Part shown: piece after piece, positions 50,064 to 58,932 of the stretch
Layout: each line of letters opens with the position of its first letter
Numbering within the stretch: the first letter of the stretch is position 1
Assembly (NCBI RefSeq): GCF_000626675.1
Contig: NZ_CP006842.1
Location: 1,736,001 to 1,800,000, forward strand
DNA length: 64,000 nucleotides
Reading direction: 5' to 3'
DNA from: Corynebacterium glyciniphilum AJ 3170
Lineage (GTDB): Bacteria; Actinomycetota; Actinomycetes; Mycobacteriales; Mycobacteriaceae
Notes under the pieces: model-generated
Told to the model about the DNA's origin: nothing
Database searches by the model: none
Seen by the model: the letters and a program-made list of their open reading frames with translations, nothing else
Made by a program: the position numbers and the translations under genes

Positions 50064-50384
50064 GTGGCCCTTCCCCAGTTGACCCCGGAGCAGCGTGCAG
50101 AAGCCCTGAAGAAGGCCGCCGAGGCCCGCAAGGCTCGTGCCGAGCTCAAGGAGAAGCTCAAGCGTGGAGGCACCGACCTCAAGCAGGTCCTTGCTGACGC
50201 CGACGAAGACCCGATCATCGGCAAGATGAAGGTGTCCGCCCTTCTCGAGGCCATGCCCAAGGTCGGCAAGGTCAAAGCTCAGGAGATCATGACCGAGCTG
50301 GAGATCGCTCCCACCCGCCGCCTTCGCGGCCTCGGCGACCGTCAGCGTCGCGCCCTGCTGGAGCGCTTCGGTTTCGAGGTCTAG
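50064..50384 (+). CDS. mihF: Integration host factor, actinobacterial type (mIHF)
   Basis: A small nucleoid-associated DNA-binding protein of 106 residues, essential in mycobacteria and unrelated to proteobacterial IHF. The N-terminal half is a Lys/Ala-rich helix (about 8-45). The C-terminal half has the helix-two-turn-helix segment [19 protein letters not shown], and [16 protein letters not shown] ends it. GTG 50064 follows GGAGG by 7 nt. Its unusually long leader suggests independent regulation from the pyr operon. gmk follows within 50 nt. Confidence 0.95.
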   Translation: MALPQLTPEQRAEALKKAAEARKARAELKEKLKRGGTDLKQVLADADEDPIIGKMKVSALLEAMPKVGKVKAQEIMTELEIAPTRRLRGLGDRQRRALLERFGFEV

Positions 50385-50428
50385 GAGCCTTGACCCCGCA
50401 AGTGCAGGCCGACGCGCAGGGCACGGAT

Positions 50429-50995
50429 ATGTCCGGTCCGCACCTGGTCGTCCTGGCGGGACCGTCGGCGGTCGGGAAGTCAACGGTCGTCGCACAGTTG
50501 AAGGCATCGGTGCCGGACCTGTTCTTCAGCGTATCGTGGACCACCCGGGACCCCCGTCCCGGTGAGGTCGACGGACAGGACTACCACTACGTCACCCGGG
50601 AGCGCTTCCGGGACGAGGTGGACAGTGGTCTCATGCTCGAGTGGGCCGAAATCCACGGAGGACTGCAATTGTCGGGGACACCCCGGCAGCCGGTCACTGA
50701 GGCACTCCAGGCAGGTCGTCCGGTTCTGGTCGAGGTTGACCTGGCCGGGGCTCGCAACATCAAGCAGATGATGCCCGACGCGCTTACGGTGTTCTTGGCC
50801 CCTCCCACCTGGGAGGATCTGGTGGAACGACTGACCGGCCGTGGTACCGAGAGCGAGGACGTCATCCGACGTCGCCTGGAGACCGCCCGTGAAGAGCTCG
50901 CCTCCAAGGATGAGTTCGACCGGGTCGTCGTCAACCGGGACGTCACCGAGGCCGTCGCCGAGATCAGCGCACTGCTGACCGGGCACGCACAGTAA
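50429..50995 (+). CDS. gmk: Guanylate kinase
   Basis: Phosphorylates GMP to GDP. The P-loop GPSAVGKST and the GMP-binding segments [30 protein letters not shown] and [13 protein letters not shown] are complete, followed by the lid [17 protein letters not shown] 50429 (188 residues, starting [11 protein letters not shown]) is preferred by family comparison. GTG 50402 and TTG 50390 are in frame upstream, and AGGAG at 50383-50387 lies nearer to them, so the true start is not settled. Confidence 0.94.
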   Translation: MSGPHLVVLAGPSAVGKSTVVAQLKASVPDLFFSVSWTTRDPRPGEVDGQDYHYVTRERFRDEVDSGLMLEWAEIHGGLQLSGTPRQPVTEALQAGRPVLVEVDLAGARNIKQMMPDALTVFLAPPTWEDLVERLTGRGTESEDVIRRRLETAREELASKDEFDRVVVNRDVTEAVAEISALLTGHAQ

Positions 50996-51021
50996 GACTA
51001 TTCGAGAAACAAAGGTGTGGA

Positions 51022-51294
51022 GTGGAAACCAACGACAACTCAACCGTCTTCGACCCGGCGGTCGGCATCACGAATCCGCCGATCGATGATCTGCTGACCA
51101 AGGTGTCCTCGAAGTACGCCCTGGTGATCTTCGCGGCCAAGCGTGCGCGCCAGATCAACAACTACTTCCAGACCGTCGGTGACGGCGTGTTCGAGTTCGT
51201 CGGCCCGCTGGTCACCCCGGAAGCACACGAGAAGCCGCTGTCGGTGGCGCTGCGCGAGATCGAGGGCGATCTGCTGGAGCACACCGAAGGCTGA
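51022..51294 (+). CDS. rpoZ: RNA polymerase omega subunit
   Basis: Omega stabilises the beta-prime subunit during assembly of RNA polymerase. The 90-residue protein has the conserved [20 protein letters not shown] and [12 protein letters not shown] blocks and ends with [15 protein letters not shown]. It begins at GTG 51022 behind AAAGG. gmk, rpoZ and coaBC adjoin in that order across many bacteria. Confidence 0.95.
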   Translation: METNDNSTVFDPAVGITNPPIDDLLTKVSSKYALVIFAAKRARQINNYFQTVGDGVFEFVGPLVTPEAHEKPLSVALREIEGDLLEHTEG

Positions 51295-51425
51295 CCGCTT
51301 CCGCCGCATCAGGCCCGTCACATGATGTTCTCGCCTCACAGGAGCTCACTGAGTTTCACCGGGGCGCAGGACATCGGTGACGGGTCTCATCCGTTCCCGG
51401 TCCCCGGTGGGCCGGGGCGGTGGGC

Positions 51426-51431
51426 TAGGCT
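51426..51431 (+). promoter_or_regulatory. Leaderless-type -10 (TAGGCT) of coaBC
   Basis: TAGGCT ends 8 nt before GTG 51440 and no ribosome-binding site intervenes. A GC-rich hairpin (CCCCGG 51402-51407 with CCGGGG 51412-51417) lies over the -35 region. Confidence 0.5.
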
Positions 51432-51439
51432 GGTTCTCC

Positions 51440-52696
51440 GTGAATGAAAACAATCTGAACGTGCTCGTGGGCGTGGGTGGCGGGATCGCCGCCTACAAGT
51501 CCGGCGCACTGGTGCGCTACTTCACCGAGGCCGGGCACGACGTGCATGTCATCCCGACCGAGTCGGCGCTGCGCTTCGTCGGCGCCGCCACGTTCGAGGC
51601 TCTGTCGGGCAATCCGGTGTCCACCACGGTCTTTGAGGGCGTCGACGAGGTCCGCCACGTCCGCCTCGGCCAGGACGCTGACCTGATCGTCATCGCCCCG
51701 GCGACCGCCGACCTGCTCGCCCGTCTGGCCCACGGCCGGGCGGACGACCTGTTGACCGCCAGTGTCCTGGTGGCCACCTGCCCGGTGGTGCTGGCCCCGG
51801 CGATGCACACGGAGATGTGGCAGAACCCTGCCACGCGGGAGAATGTCGCCACCTTGCGGCGTCGCGGGATCACGGTGCTCGAGCCCGCCCACGGCCGGTT
51901 GACCGGTACGGACTCCGGTGCCGGACGTCTGCCGGAACCGGAACACATCGGCGCACTGGCGACGGCGGCGCTGGACCGGTTCGGTGTGTTCCGGCCGTCG
52001 CTGGCGGGACGCAGGATTCTGATCACCGCCGGTGGCACGCATGAGGCCCTCGACCCGGTGCGTTACCTGGGTAATGCGTCCTCGGGACGCCAGGGATTCG
52101 CCCTGGCCGATGTCGCCGTGCAGCGCGGTGCGCAGGTGGAGCTGGTCGCCGGGGTCACCGATGATCTTCCGGTGCCCTCGGGGGCCCGGGTCACCCGCAT
52201 CAGGAGCGCCCGCGAGCTGGAGGCCGCCGTCGAGGAGCTTGCCGGTGGGGTGGATGCGGTGATCATGGCGGCCGCGGTGGCGGACTTCCGTCCGGCCAGT
52301 GAGGCCGGCGCGAAGCTGAAGAAGGGTGGGGAGGACGATCTGTCCACCCTTGCGTTGGCGGAGAACCCGGACATCCTGCAGGGGCTGGTAGAGCGGCGCC
52401 GTGCCGGTGGCCTGCCGGAAGAGGTGGTGATCGCCGGATTCGCCGCGGAGACCGGCGACGAGCATCACACCCCCCTGGACCATGCCCGTGCGAAGCTGGA
52501 GCGCAAGGGCTGTGACTTGTTGATGTGCAATGCCGTCGGCGACGGGGTGGTGTTCGGCCAGAACGACAGCCAGGGCTGGATCCTCACCCCCGGCGATCGT
52601 CCGGGCGCCGAGGAGGTCACCGAGGTCCCGGCGTCCTCGAAACTCGTGGTCGCCTCCTACATTGTCGACGCGATCGAGGAGCTGTTGCCCGGCTGA
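51440..52696 (+). CDS. coaBC: Bifunctional phosphopantothenoylcysteine decarboxylase/synthetase
   Basis: Carries out two steps of coenzyme A synthesis: CoaB adds cysteine to 4'-phosphopantothenate and CoaC decarboxylates it. The 418-residue fusion has the FMN-dependent CoaC domain at about 1-180 (GVGGGIAAYKSGALVR, catalytic H73 in VRHVRL, clamp PAMHTEMW at 120-127). The CoaB domain follows (ITAGGTHEALDPVRYLGNASSGRQG, KLKK). The clamp has His where E. coli has Asn, and the E. coli-type flap Cys is not seen at the expected place (TGTDSGAGRL). GTG 51440 is chosen from the -10 next to it. Confidence 0.94.
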   Translation: MNENNLNVLVGVGGGIAAYKSGALVRYFTEAGHDVHVIPTESALRFVGAATFEALSGNPVSTTVFEGVDEVRHVRLGQDADLIVIAPATADLLARLAHGRADDLLTASVLVATCPVVLAPAMHTEMWQNPATRENVATLRRRGITVLEPAHGRLTGTDSGAGRLPEPEHIGALATAALDRFGVFRPSLAGRRILITAGGTHEALDPVRYLGNASSGRQGFALADVAVQRGAQVELVAGVTDDLPVPSGARVTRIRSARELEAAVEELAGGVDAVIMAAAVADFRPASEAGAKLKKGGEDDLSTLALAENPDILQGLVERRRAGGLPEEVVIAGFAAETGDEHHTPLDHARAKLERKGCDLLMCNAVGDGVVFGQNDSQGWILTPGDRPGAEEVTEVPASSKLVVASYIVDAIEELLPG

Positions 52697-52754
52697 CCCA
52701 GATTTGTCACGCGACGGGGCCTCAGCTCCACTCAGACCCACCGCCACCGCCTTC

Positions 52755-52770
52755 CAGACTGCTTAGTCTA
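52755..52770. promoter_or_regulatory. McbR-like operator upstream of metK
   Basis: CAGAC-N6-GTCTA matches the McbR consensus TAGAC-N6-GTCTA of C. glutamicum at nine of ten positions. It overlaps TAGTCT (52764-52769) and TAGGAT (52769-52774), the two candidate -10 hexamers of metK. McbR is the SAH-sensitive repressor of methionine and sulfur genes, and metK is a known target, so repressor occlusion of this promoter is the natural reading. Confidence 0.65.
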
Positions 52771-52848
52771 GGATGGTGACGTTCGGGCGCGCATCACGCT
52801 CAGGAAGCACAAGTTACATCACGACAGGAAGTCAGGAAGTTCAGGACA

Positions 52849-54108
<1,260 letters not shown>

Positions 54109-54117
54109 GCTCCGCCG

Positions 54118-56217
54118 GTGGCCGACGTGTCCGACGTCCCTGACGCCGCCCCGGGGGTGACCGACCCGGTCGCCCGGGTGCTGCCGCTGCTGGGCATGCC
54201 CCACCTGGACCGGCTCTTCGACTACGCCGTCCCGGCGAAACTCGCCGAGGAGGCCCGTCCCGGGGTGAAGGTCCGGGTGCGCTTCGCCGGTCGTCTGGTG
54301 GACGCCCTGCTCGTGGAGCGGCGGCGCACCACCGACCATGTCGGTACGCTAGCTCCGCTGAACCGGGTGATCAGCCCGGTGCAGCTCGTCCCACCGCACC
54401 TGTGGTCGTTGGTGAACCATCTTGCCGACCGGTACGCCGGCACCCGCTCGGACGTGATCCGGGCGCTGGTGCCCGCACGCCACGCCTCAGCGGAGAAGGA
54501 CGGCCTGTTCGGCGGGGGTGCCGGCTGGGAGGAGCTCTACGGGTCCCTGGTCTCGAGGGATGATCTTGTAGCGGCACCGCGCGAGGCTGCCGCCGTCGGT
54601 TGGGCGGGGTACCGCCATGCCGACAGCTTCCTGCGCGCCGTGCACGACGGGCGTGCGGCGCGGGCATCCTGGTTGTGGGCGCCGGGGGAGGACTGGGCGA
54701 CACGGATCGCCGAGGCTGCCGCGTCGATCGCCTGGGACGGTGGCGGGGTGCTGGTGGTGGCCCCGGACCAGCGTGACGTGGACCGCCTTGTCGACGCGTT
54801 ACGGGTCTTCCTCTCCGCCGCACAGATCACCGAGCTGACCGCGAAGGTCGGCCCGGCCGCACGCTACCGACGGTACCTGTCGGTCCTGGCTGGCCAGGGC
54901 CGGGTGGTGGTCGGTACCCGGTCGGCGGCCAGCGCCCCGGTGAAGGACCTGCGACTGATCGTGCTGGCGGGGGAGGCCGACGACAACCTCGTCGACCCAC
55001 GGTCGCCCTACCTGCATTCCCGGGAGGTACTGCGCCTGCGTTCGGAGCTGGAGGACACCGCCCTGCTGGTCGGTGGGGTGCACCGCTCGGCGGAGGTGCA
55101 GCAGTGGGTGGAAGAGGGGTTCACCCCGTCGCTGCGCCCGACTCCGGAGCTGCTCAAGGACCGGATGCCGTGGATCCACGCCCTCGACGACATCCATGAC
55201 GCCCATGCCGGTCATGCCCGCCTGCCGTCGGCCGGGCTCAAGGCGATGCACCGCAGCCTGGATGCCGGGATGCCGTGCCTGGTGCAGGTCCCGCGGCGCG
55301 GCTACGCCCCGGCGGTGGCGTGTTCGACCTGCCGGACCCCGGCCCGGTGCCGTCGGTGCAACGGTCCGCTGGAGTTGCCGGCGGGGTCGGCGGGGTCGGC
55401 GGTCGCTGCCGCACCACGGTGCCGCTGGTGTGGCGCGTTGGAGGGCCACTTCACCTGCGGGACCTGCGGTGGCCATGCGCTGCGGATGTCGGTGGTCGGC
55501 CAGGAGCGTACCGCCGAGGAGCTGGGCCGGGCGTTCACCGGGGTGCCGGTGGTGGTCTCCGGCGGTGGCCAGATGCGCACCAGTGTTCCTGCCCGCCCCG
55601 GACTGGTGGTGGCGACACCGGGTTCCGAACCGACTGTCGAGGACGGTGGCTACGGTGCCGTGGTCGTGTTGGACACCTGGCTGACATTGGGGCGTGAGGA
55701 CCTGCGGGCCGGGGAGAACGCCCTGCGCCAGTGGATGGAGGCGGCATGTCTGGCCGTCCCTCGCGAGCGTGGTGGTGAGATGGTCGTCGCCGTGGCGCCG
55801 GACGATCCGACGGTGCAGGCGTTGATCCGGTGGGATCCGGAGGGCGCTGCCGCCCGTGAGCTGGCGGGACGTCGGGAGGCCGGTTTCCCGCCGGCGGTGA
55901 CACTTGTCGCGGTGGACGGGACGACGACGTCGCTGGAGCAGTTCGAGGACGCCTGGACGACGCCGGAGCAGCTCGGTGGTGTGGAGCGCCTGGGGCCGGT
56001 GGAGCTTCCCCCGGGGGTGCGTCTCCCGGCCGGGTTGGGGGAGCCGGAGGCTGGTCAGGCGCGGCGGTTGATTCTGCGGGTCCCGGTTCCTCCCGGCGCC
56101 TCGGGCGAGACTGTCGAGGCTCTGGGGGCGTCGCTGCGGGCGGCACAGTCGTTGCGTGCGACGCGCCGTCAGACGGATCCCCTGCGCATCGTCGTCGATC
56201 CGGTCCGGGTGGGGTAG
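54118..56217 (+). CDS. priA: PriA-like primosomal protein N' with degenerate helicase core
   Basis: Related to the replication-restart helicase PriA. Eight paired cysteines of the zinc-binding insert are present (about 400-465: CSTCRTPARCRRC, CRWC, CGTCGG). The helicase part lacks Walker A: where GxTGSGKT is expected the sequence reads SWLWAPGEDWATRIAEA, and the DEEH box is replaced by VLAGEADDNL. Actinobacterial PriA proteins are known to lack these residues, so it probably acts as a structural loader rather than a motor. The protein is 699 residues and begins at GTG 54118, just after metK. Confidence 0.88.
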   Translation: MADVSDVPDAAPGVTDPVARVLPLLGMPHLDRLFDYAVPAKLAEEARPGVKVRVRFAGRLVDALLVERRRTTDHVGTLAPLNRVISPVQLVPPHLWSLVNHLADRYAGTRSDVIRALVPARHASAEKDGLFGGGAGWEELYGSLVSRDDLVAAPREAAAVGWAGYRHADSFLRAVHDGRAARASWLWAPGEDWATRIAEAAASIAWDGGGVLVVAPDQRDVDRLVDALRVFLSAAQITELTAKVGPAARYRRYLSVLAGQGRVVVGTRSAASAPVKDLRLIVLAGEADDNLVDPRSPYLHSREVLRLRSELEDTALLVGGVHRSAEVQQWVEEGFTPSLRPTPELLKDRMPWIHALDDIHDAHAGHARLPSAGLKAMHRSLDAGMPCLVQVPRRGYAPAVACSTCRTPARCRRCNGPLELPAGSAGSAVAAAPRCRWCGALEGHFTCGTCGGHALRMSVVGQERTAEELGRAFTGVPVVVSGGGQMRTSVPARPGLVVATPGSEPTVEDGGYGAVVVLDTWLTLGREDLRAGENALRQWMEAACLAVPRERGGEMVVAVAPDDPTVQALIRWDPEGAAARELAGRREAGFPPAVTLVAVDGTTTSLEQFEDAWTTPEQLGGVERLGPVELPPGVRLPAGLGEPEAGQARRLILRVPVPPGASGETVEALGASLRAAQSLRATRRQTDPLRIVVDPVRVG

Positions 56218-56240
56218 CGCTCCCGCCGCGGGGCCGACGC

Positions 56241-56300
56241 CCGGTGTGGGTGACACGATCCGGGTGTCCGTGCCACTGATCGGCGGATCCGGTCACCTGG
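56241..56300. repeat. Palindromic repeat element, copy 1
   Basis: Starts with GGTGTGGGTGACACGATC (56243-56260), identical to copy 2, and ends with GGATCCGGTCACC (56285-56297). Inner dyad: GACAC (56252-56256) with GTGTC (56264-56268). Outer dyad: GGTGAC (56249-56254) with GTCACC (56292-56297). It lies in the priA-to-AbiEi/DUF559 gap. Confidence 0.6.
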
Positions 56301-56366
56301 ACAAGGGTTCTCCGCTACGGTGAAGACTCGGGCAGAGGCAGGGGGCCGCTCCCGGGGGAGGAAATC

Positions 56367-57305
56367 ATGGGGAAGAAGTTCTGGCGTACCCGCGAGCTGG
56401 TAGCGCTCGGCAAGACCACGGACGAGATCGCCGGGGCGCTCCGACGTGGAGAGATCCACAAGATGGCCTACGGTCTCTACGGAACCGAGGAACCCACGGA
56501 CATGGTCCGGCTCGCCGCGCTGGCATGGGCCCGTCCGGGACTGGTGTACACGGGGAGCACGGCGGGGTTCCTCCACGGGCTGTCGCCGATGACATGGCCG
56601 GCGGAGGCGTCGGTGCCACGGGGCACCAGCAGTAAGGGAGGCAGGTACCTCCGGCTGTCCACCGCCAGAAGGCAGCACAGCATCCTGGTCGACGGACTGC
56701 CGACGCTGACACCGTTGGCCACCGCCGTCGCCTGTGACGAGGTCGCGGTGCGCGAGCGTCGCACTTTCCTGCAGCGCAGTTACAGCGGGGTGAAGGGCAA
56801 TGAGAGGCTGGCTGCGGATCTCGCTGCCCTGGCACCGTCCCGCCGAGCCCGTGCCGCCGACCTCACCGGAGGTCTGATCACCGGGACGGCCAGCAACCTG
56901 GAGTTGCGGGCGGTGCGGGCCATCGTCGCCGCCCTCGACGGATTGGATGTCAGTGTCGAGGTCAACATGTCCATCCGCGGTTACTACTTCGACGTCGTCA
57001 TTCCCGAGGCCCGGGTGTGCATCGAGATCGACAGCTGGCTCTACCACTCGGCGGACACCGCGCGTCACGAGGACTTCGTCAAGGACCGGTGGAAGGGAAA
57101 TGCGGCGGTGCGATGGGGGTGGACTCTGCTGCACTACCCGGACGCCAGTATCCACCACGCACTCGACGAGGTCGCCGCCGAGGTACGGGACACCGTGGAG
57201 CATAATCTGGCCCACCCGCGGGGAAGGACGTTGCGCACCCGTGAACTGCCGACGGACCGTCAGGTGTGGCTGTGGCACCGAGGCGTGCAGGCCTGGTGTG
57301 GGTGA
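56367..57305 (+). CDS. AbiEi-like/DUF559 (Vsr-type nuclease fold) protein
   Basis: A protein of 312 residues. The N-terminal ~70 residues (WRTRELVALGKTTDEIAGAL, then IHKMAYGLYG) form the winged-helix pattern of AbiEi-type antitoxins. The C-terminal ~100 resemble a DUF559/Vsr PD-(D/E)XK fold: YYFDVVIPEARVCIEIDSW, HEDFVKDRWKGNAAVRWGW, LLHYPDASI. The candidate catalytic residues D, E and D are kept. Such proteins are common accessory genes in actinobacteria and their function is not established. No AbiEii-like toxin partner is adjacent. A strong ribosome-binding site (GGGGGAGGAAATC) precedes ATG 56367. The gene is bounded by two repeat copies. Confidence 0.65.
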   Translation: MGKKFWRTRELVALGKTTDEIAGALRRGEIHKMAYGLYGTEEPTDMVRLAALAWARPGLVYTGSTAGFLHGLSPMTWPAEASVPRGTSSKGGRYLRLSTARRQHSILVDGLPTLTPLATAVACDEVAVRERRTFLQRSYSGVKGNERLAADLAALAPSRRARAADLTGGLITGTASNLELRAVRAIVAALDGLDVSVEVNMSIRGYYFDVVIPEARVCIEIDSWLYHSADTARHEDFVKDRWKGNAAVRWGWTLLHYPDASIHHALDEVAAEVRDTVEHNLAHPRGRTLRTRELPTDRQVWLWHRGVQAWCG

Positions 57306-57359
57306 CACGATCGAGGTTTTTCGTGTCGGCCGAACCCGGATCCGGTAACCCACACCAGG
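57292..57359. repeat. Palindromic repeat element, copy 2
   Basis: Contains the same 18-mer GGTGTGGGTGACACGATC (57295-57312) and GGATCCGGT (57338-57346). Outer dyad: CCTGGTGTGGGT (57292-57303) with ACCCACACCAGG (57348-57359), perfect over 12 bp. Inner dyad: GACACGA (57304-57310) with TCGTGTC (57321-57327). CCGGATCCGG (57336-57345) is itself palindromic. The stop codon of the AbiEi/DUF559 gene lies inside the element. Confidence 0.65.
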
Positions 57360-57413
57360 ATCGTCTCCGGGGCACTCCCACGGAGTGGTCGCGGCGTCGT
57401 CATCCTCCGGCGG

Positions 57414-57419
57414 TACACT
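57414..57419 (+). promoter_or_regulatory. Leaderless-type -10 (TACACT) of def
   Basis: TACACT ends 8 nt before ATG 57428. The gap (GTGACCCC) has no Shine-Dalgarno sequence. Confidence 0.55.
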
Positions 57420-57427
57420 GTGACCCC

Positions 57428-57931
57428 ATGACAGTTCTCGATATCCGTCTCTTCGGCGACCCTGTGCTGCGCACGGTCGCCGACCCGGTGGCAGACCCCA
57501 CCGGCGACGACGCCCTGCCCACCCTCATCGACGACATGTTGGAGACCATGGATTCCGCCGGGGGTGTCGGCCTGGCCGCCAACCAGGTCGGTGTGACCCG
57601 CCGGATCTTCGTCTACGACTGCGACGGCGACCGCGGCCACATCATCAACCCGGTGTGGGAGGCGCTCGGTGAGGAGGTCCAGACCGGCAGGGAGGGCTGC
57701 CTGTCGGTCCCGGAGACCGGCGGGCAGGTGACCAGGTACAACCACGTGCGGGTCACCGGGGTGACCGTGGACGGCGAGCCGGTGGACCGTGAGGTCAGTG
57801 ACCTGATGGCCCGGTGCGTGCAGCATGAGACCGACCACCTGGACGGGGTGATGTTCTTCCAGCGCATGGAGCCGGCCGACCGGCGTGCCGTGATGGGGGA
57901 TATCCGGGGAAGCGAGTGGTTCAACCGATGA
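57428..57931 (+). CDS. def: Peptide deformylase
   Basis: Removes the formyl group from nascent N-termini. The 167-residue metalloprotease has all three motifs: GVGLAANQVG, EGCLSVP (Cys ligand) and QHETDHLDG (two His ligands and the catalytic Glu). ATG 57428 is fixed by the -10 element and by the product start MTVLDIRLFGDPVLR; the open frame extends upstream into the repeat without support. The stop overlaps the fmt ATG, so formylation and deformylation genes are coupled. Confidence 0.95.
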   Translation: MTVLDIRLFGDPVLRTVADPVADPTGDDALPTLIDDMLETMDSAGGVGLAANQVGVTRRIFVYDCDGDRGHIINPVWEALGEEVQTGREGCLSVPETGGQVTRYNHVRVTGVTVDGEPVDREVSDLMARCVQHETDHLDGVMFFQRMEPADRRAVMGDIRGSEWFNR

Positions 57932-58932
57932 AGATTCTGTTTGCCGGCACCCCGGAACCTGCGGCGGTGACCCTGGAGTACCTGCTCTCCGGGTCAGAGC
58001 ACGAGGTTGTCGCGGTGCTGACCCAGCCGGACGCCCGTCGTGGCCGTGGCCGGAGCCTGCACCCGTCGAAGGTCGCCGAGGTCGCCGAGGCCCACGGGGT
58101 GCCGGTGCACAAGTTCGCCTCGCTCAAGCCCGGCCATGAGGACGCCGACGAGGTCCGCAGCATCCTGCACGGCTATGCCGCCGACGGTGTCGCGGCGGTG
58201 GCTGTGGTGGCCTACGGGCAGATCCTGCCGGAGGATGTGCTGGGGATCTTCACCCACGGCTGGATCAACCTGCACTTCTCCCTGTTGCCGCGGTGGCGGG
58301 GTGCGGCTCCGGTGCAGGCGGCGATTGCCGCGGGAGACGAGACGACCGGGGCGACGACGTTCCGCATTGTCCCGGCGTTGGACGCCGGCCCGGTCACCGG
58401 CGAGGTCACGGAGACCATCGGAGTCGAGAACACCGCGGACGATCTGCTGACCCGACTGACGTATTCCGGCCGGGTGCTACTGGCCGACACCCTGTCCGGG
58501 CTGGAGTCCGGTGCGGTGGTGCCGGAGCCGCAGTCGGAGGAGGAGTCGACCTATGCGGCGAAGATCAGCAGCGCCGATGCCCGGGTCGACTGGCGCGAGC
58601 CTGCGGTGGTGGTCCAGCGCACCGCGCGTGCCCACACCCCGGCTCCGGGGCCGTGGACGCAGCTGGACGGGGAACGCTACAAGCTGGGGCTCATGCTACC
58701 GGTCGGTGACGGTGACACGGCGGGTCCGGACGGCGGTCTCCGGCCCGGCCAGCTTCACGCCGCGAAGGACGCCCTGCTTGTCGGTACCGGCGAGGGGATC
58801 CTGGAGATCACCCGGATCCAGCCGCCGGGCAAGAAGATGATGGCCGCCGCCGACTGGGCGCGTGGGCGGGCCGACCTGTTCGGCGACGATCGTACGGTGG
58901 TATTCGACAGCACAGCAGAGGGAGAGTCCTGA
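57928..58932 (+). CDS. fmt: Methionyl-tRNA formyltransferase
   Basis: Formylates initiator Met-tRNA with 10-formyl-THF. The 334-residue protein starts MKILFAGTPEPAAVTLEYL. The catalytic block INLHFSLLPRWRGAAPVQAAI holds the Asn/His pair, and the Asp/Thr loop ETTGATTFRI follows. The C-terminal OB domain covers about 210-310. ATG 57928 overlaps the def TGA. The fmt stop overlaps the rsmB ATG by one base (TGATG). Confidence 0.95.
   Translation: MKILFAGTPEPAAVTLEYLLSGSEHEVVAVLTQPDARRGRGRSLHPSKVAEVAEAHGVPVHKFASLKPGHEDADEVRSILHGYAADGVAAVAVVAYGQILPEDVLGIFTHGWINLHFSLLPRWRGAAPVQAAIAAGDETTGATTFRIVPALDAGPVTGEVTETIGVENTADDLLTRLTYSGRVLLADTLSGLESGAVVPEPQSEEESTYAAKISSADARVDWREPAVVVQRTARAHTPAPGPWTQLDGERYKLGLMLPVGDGDTAGPDGGLRPGQLHAAKDALLVGTGEGILEITRIQPPGKKMMAAADWARGRADLFGDDRTVVFDSTAEGES

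Noticed and set aside
52697..52848. SAM riboswitch upstream of metK
   Set aside because: No kink-turn or SAM-I/II-like core was seen in the 152 bp. The McbR-like dyad explains regulation better.
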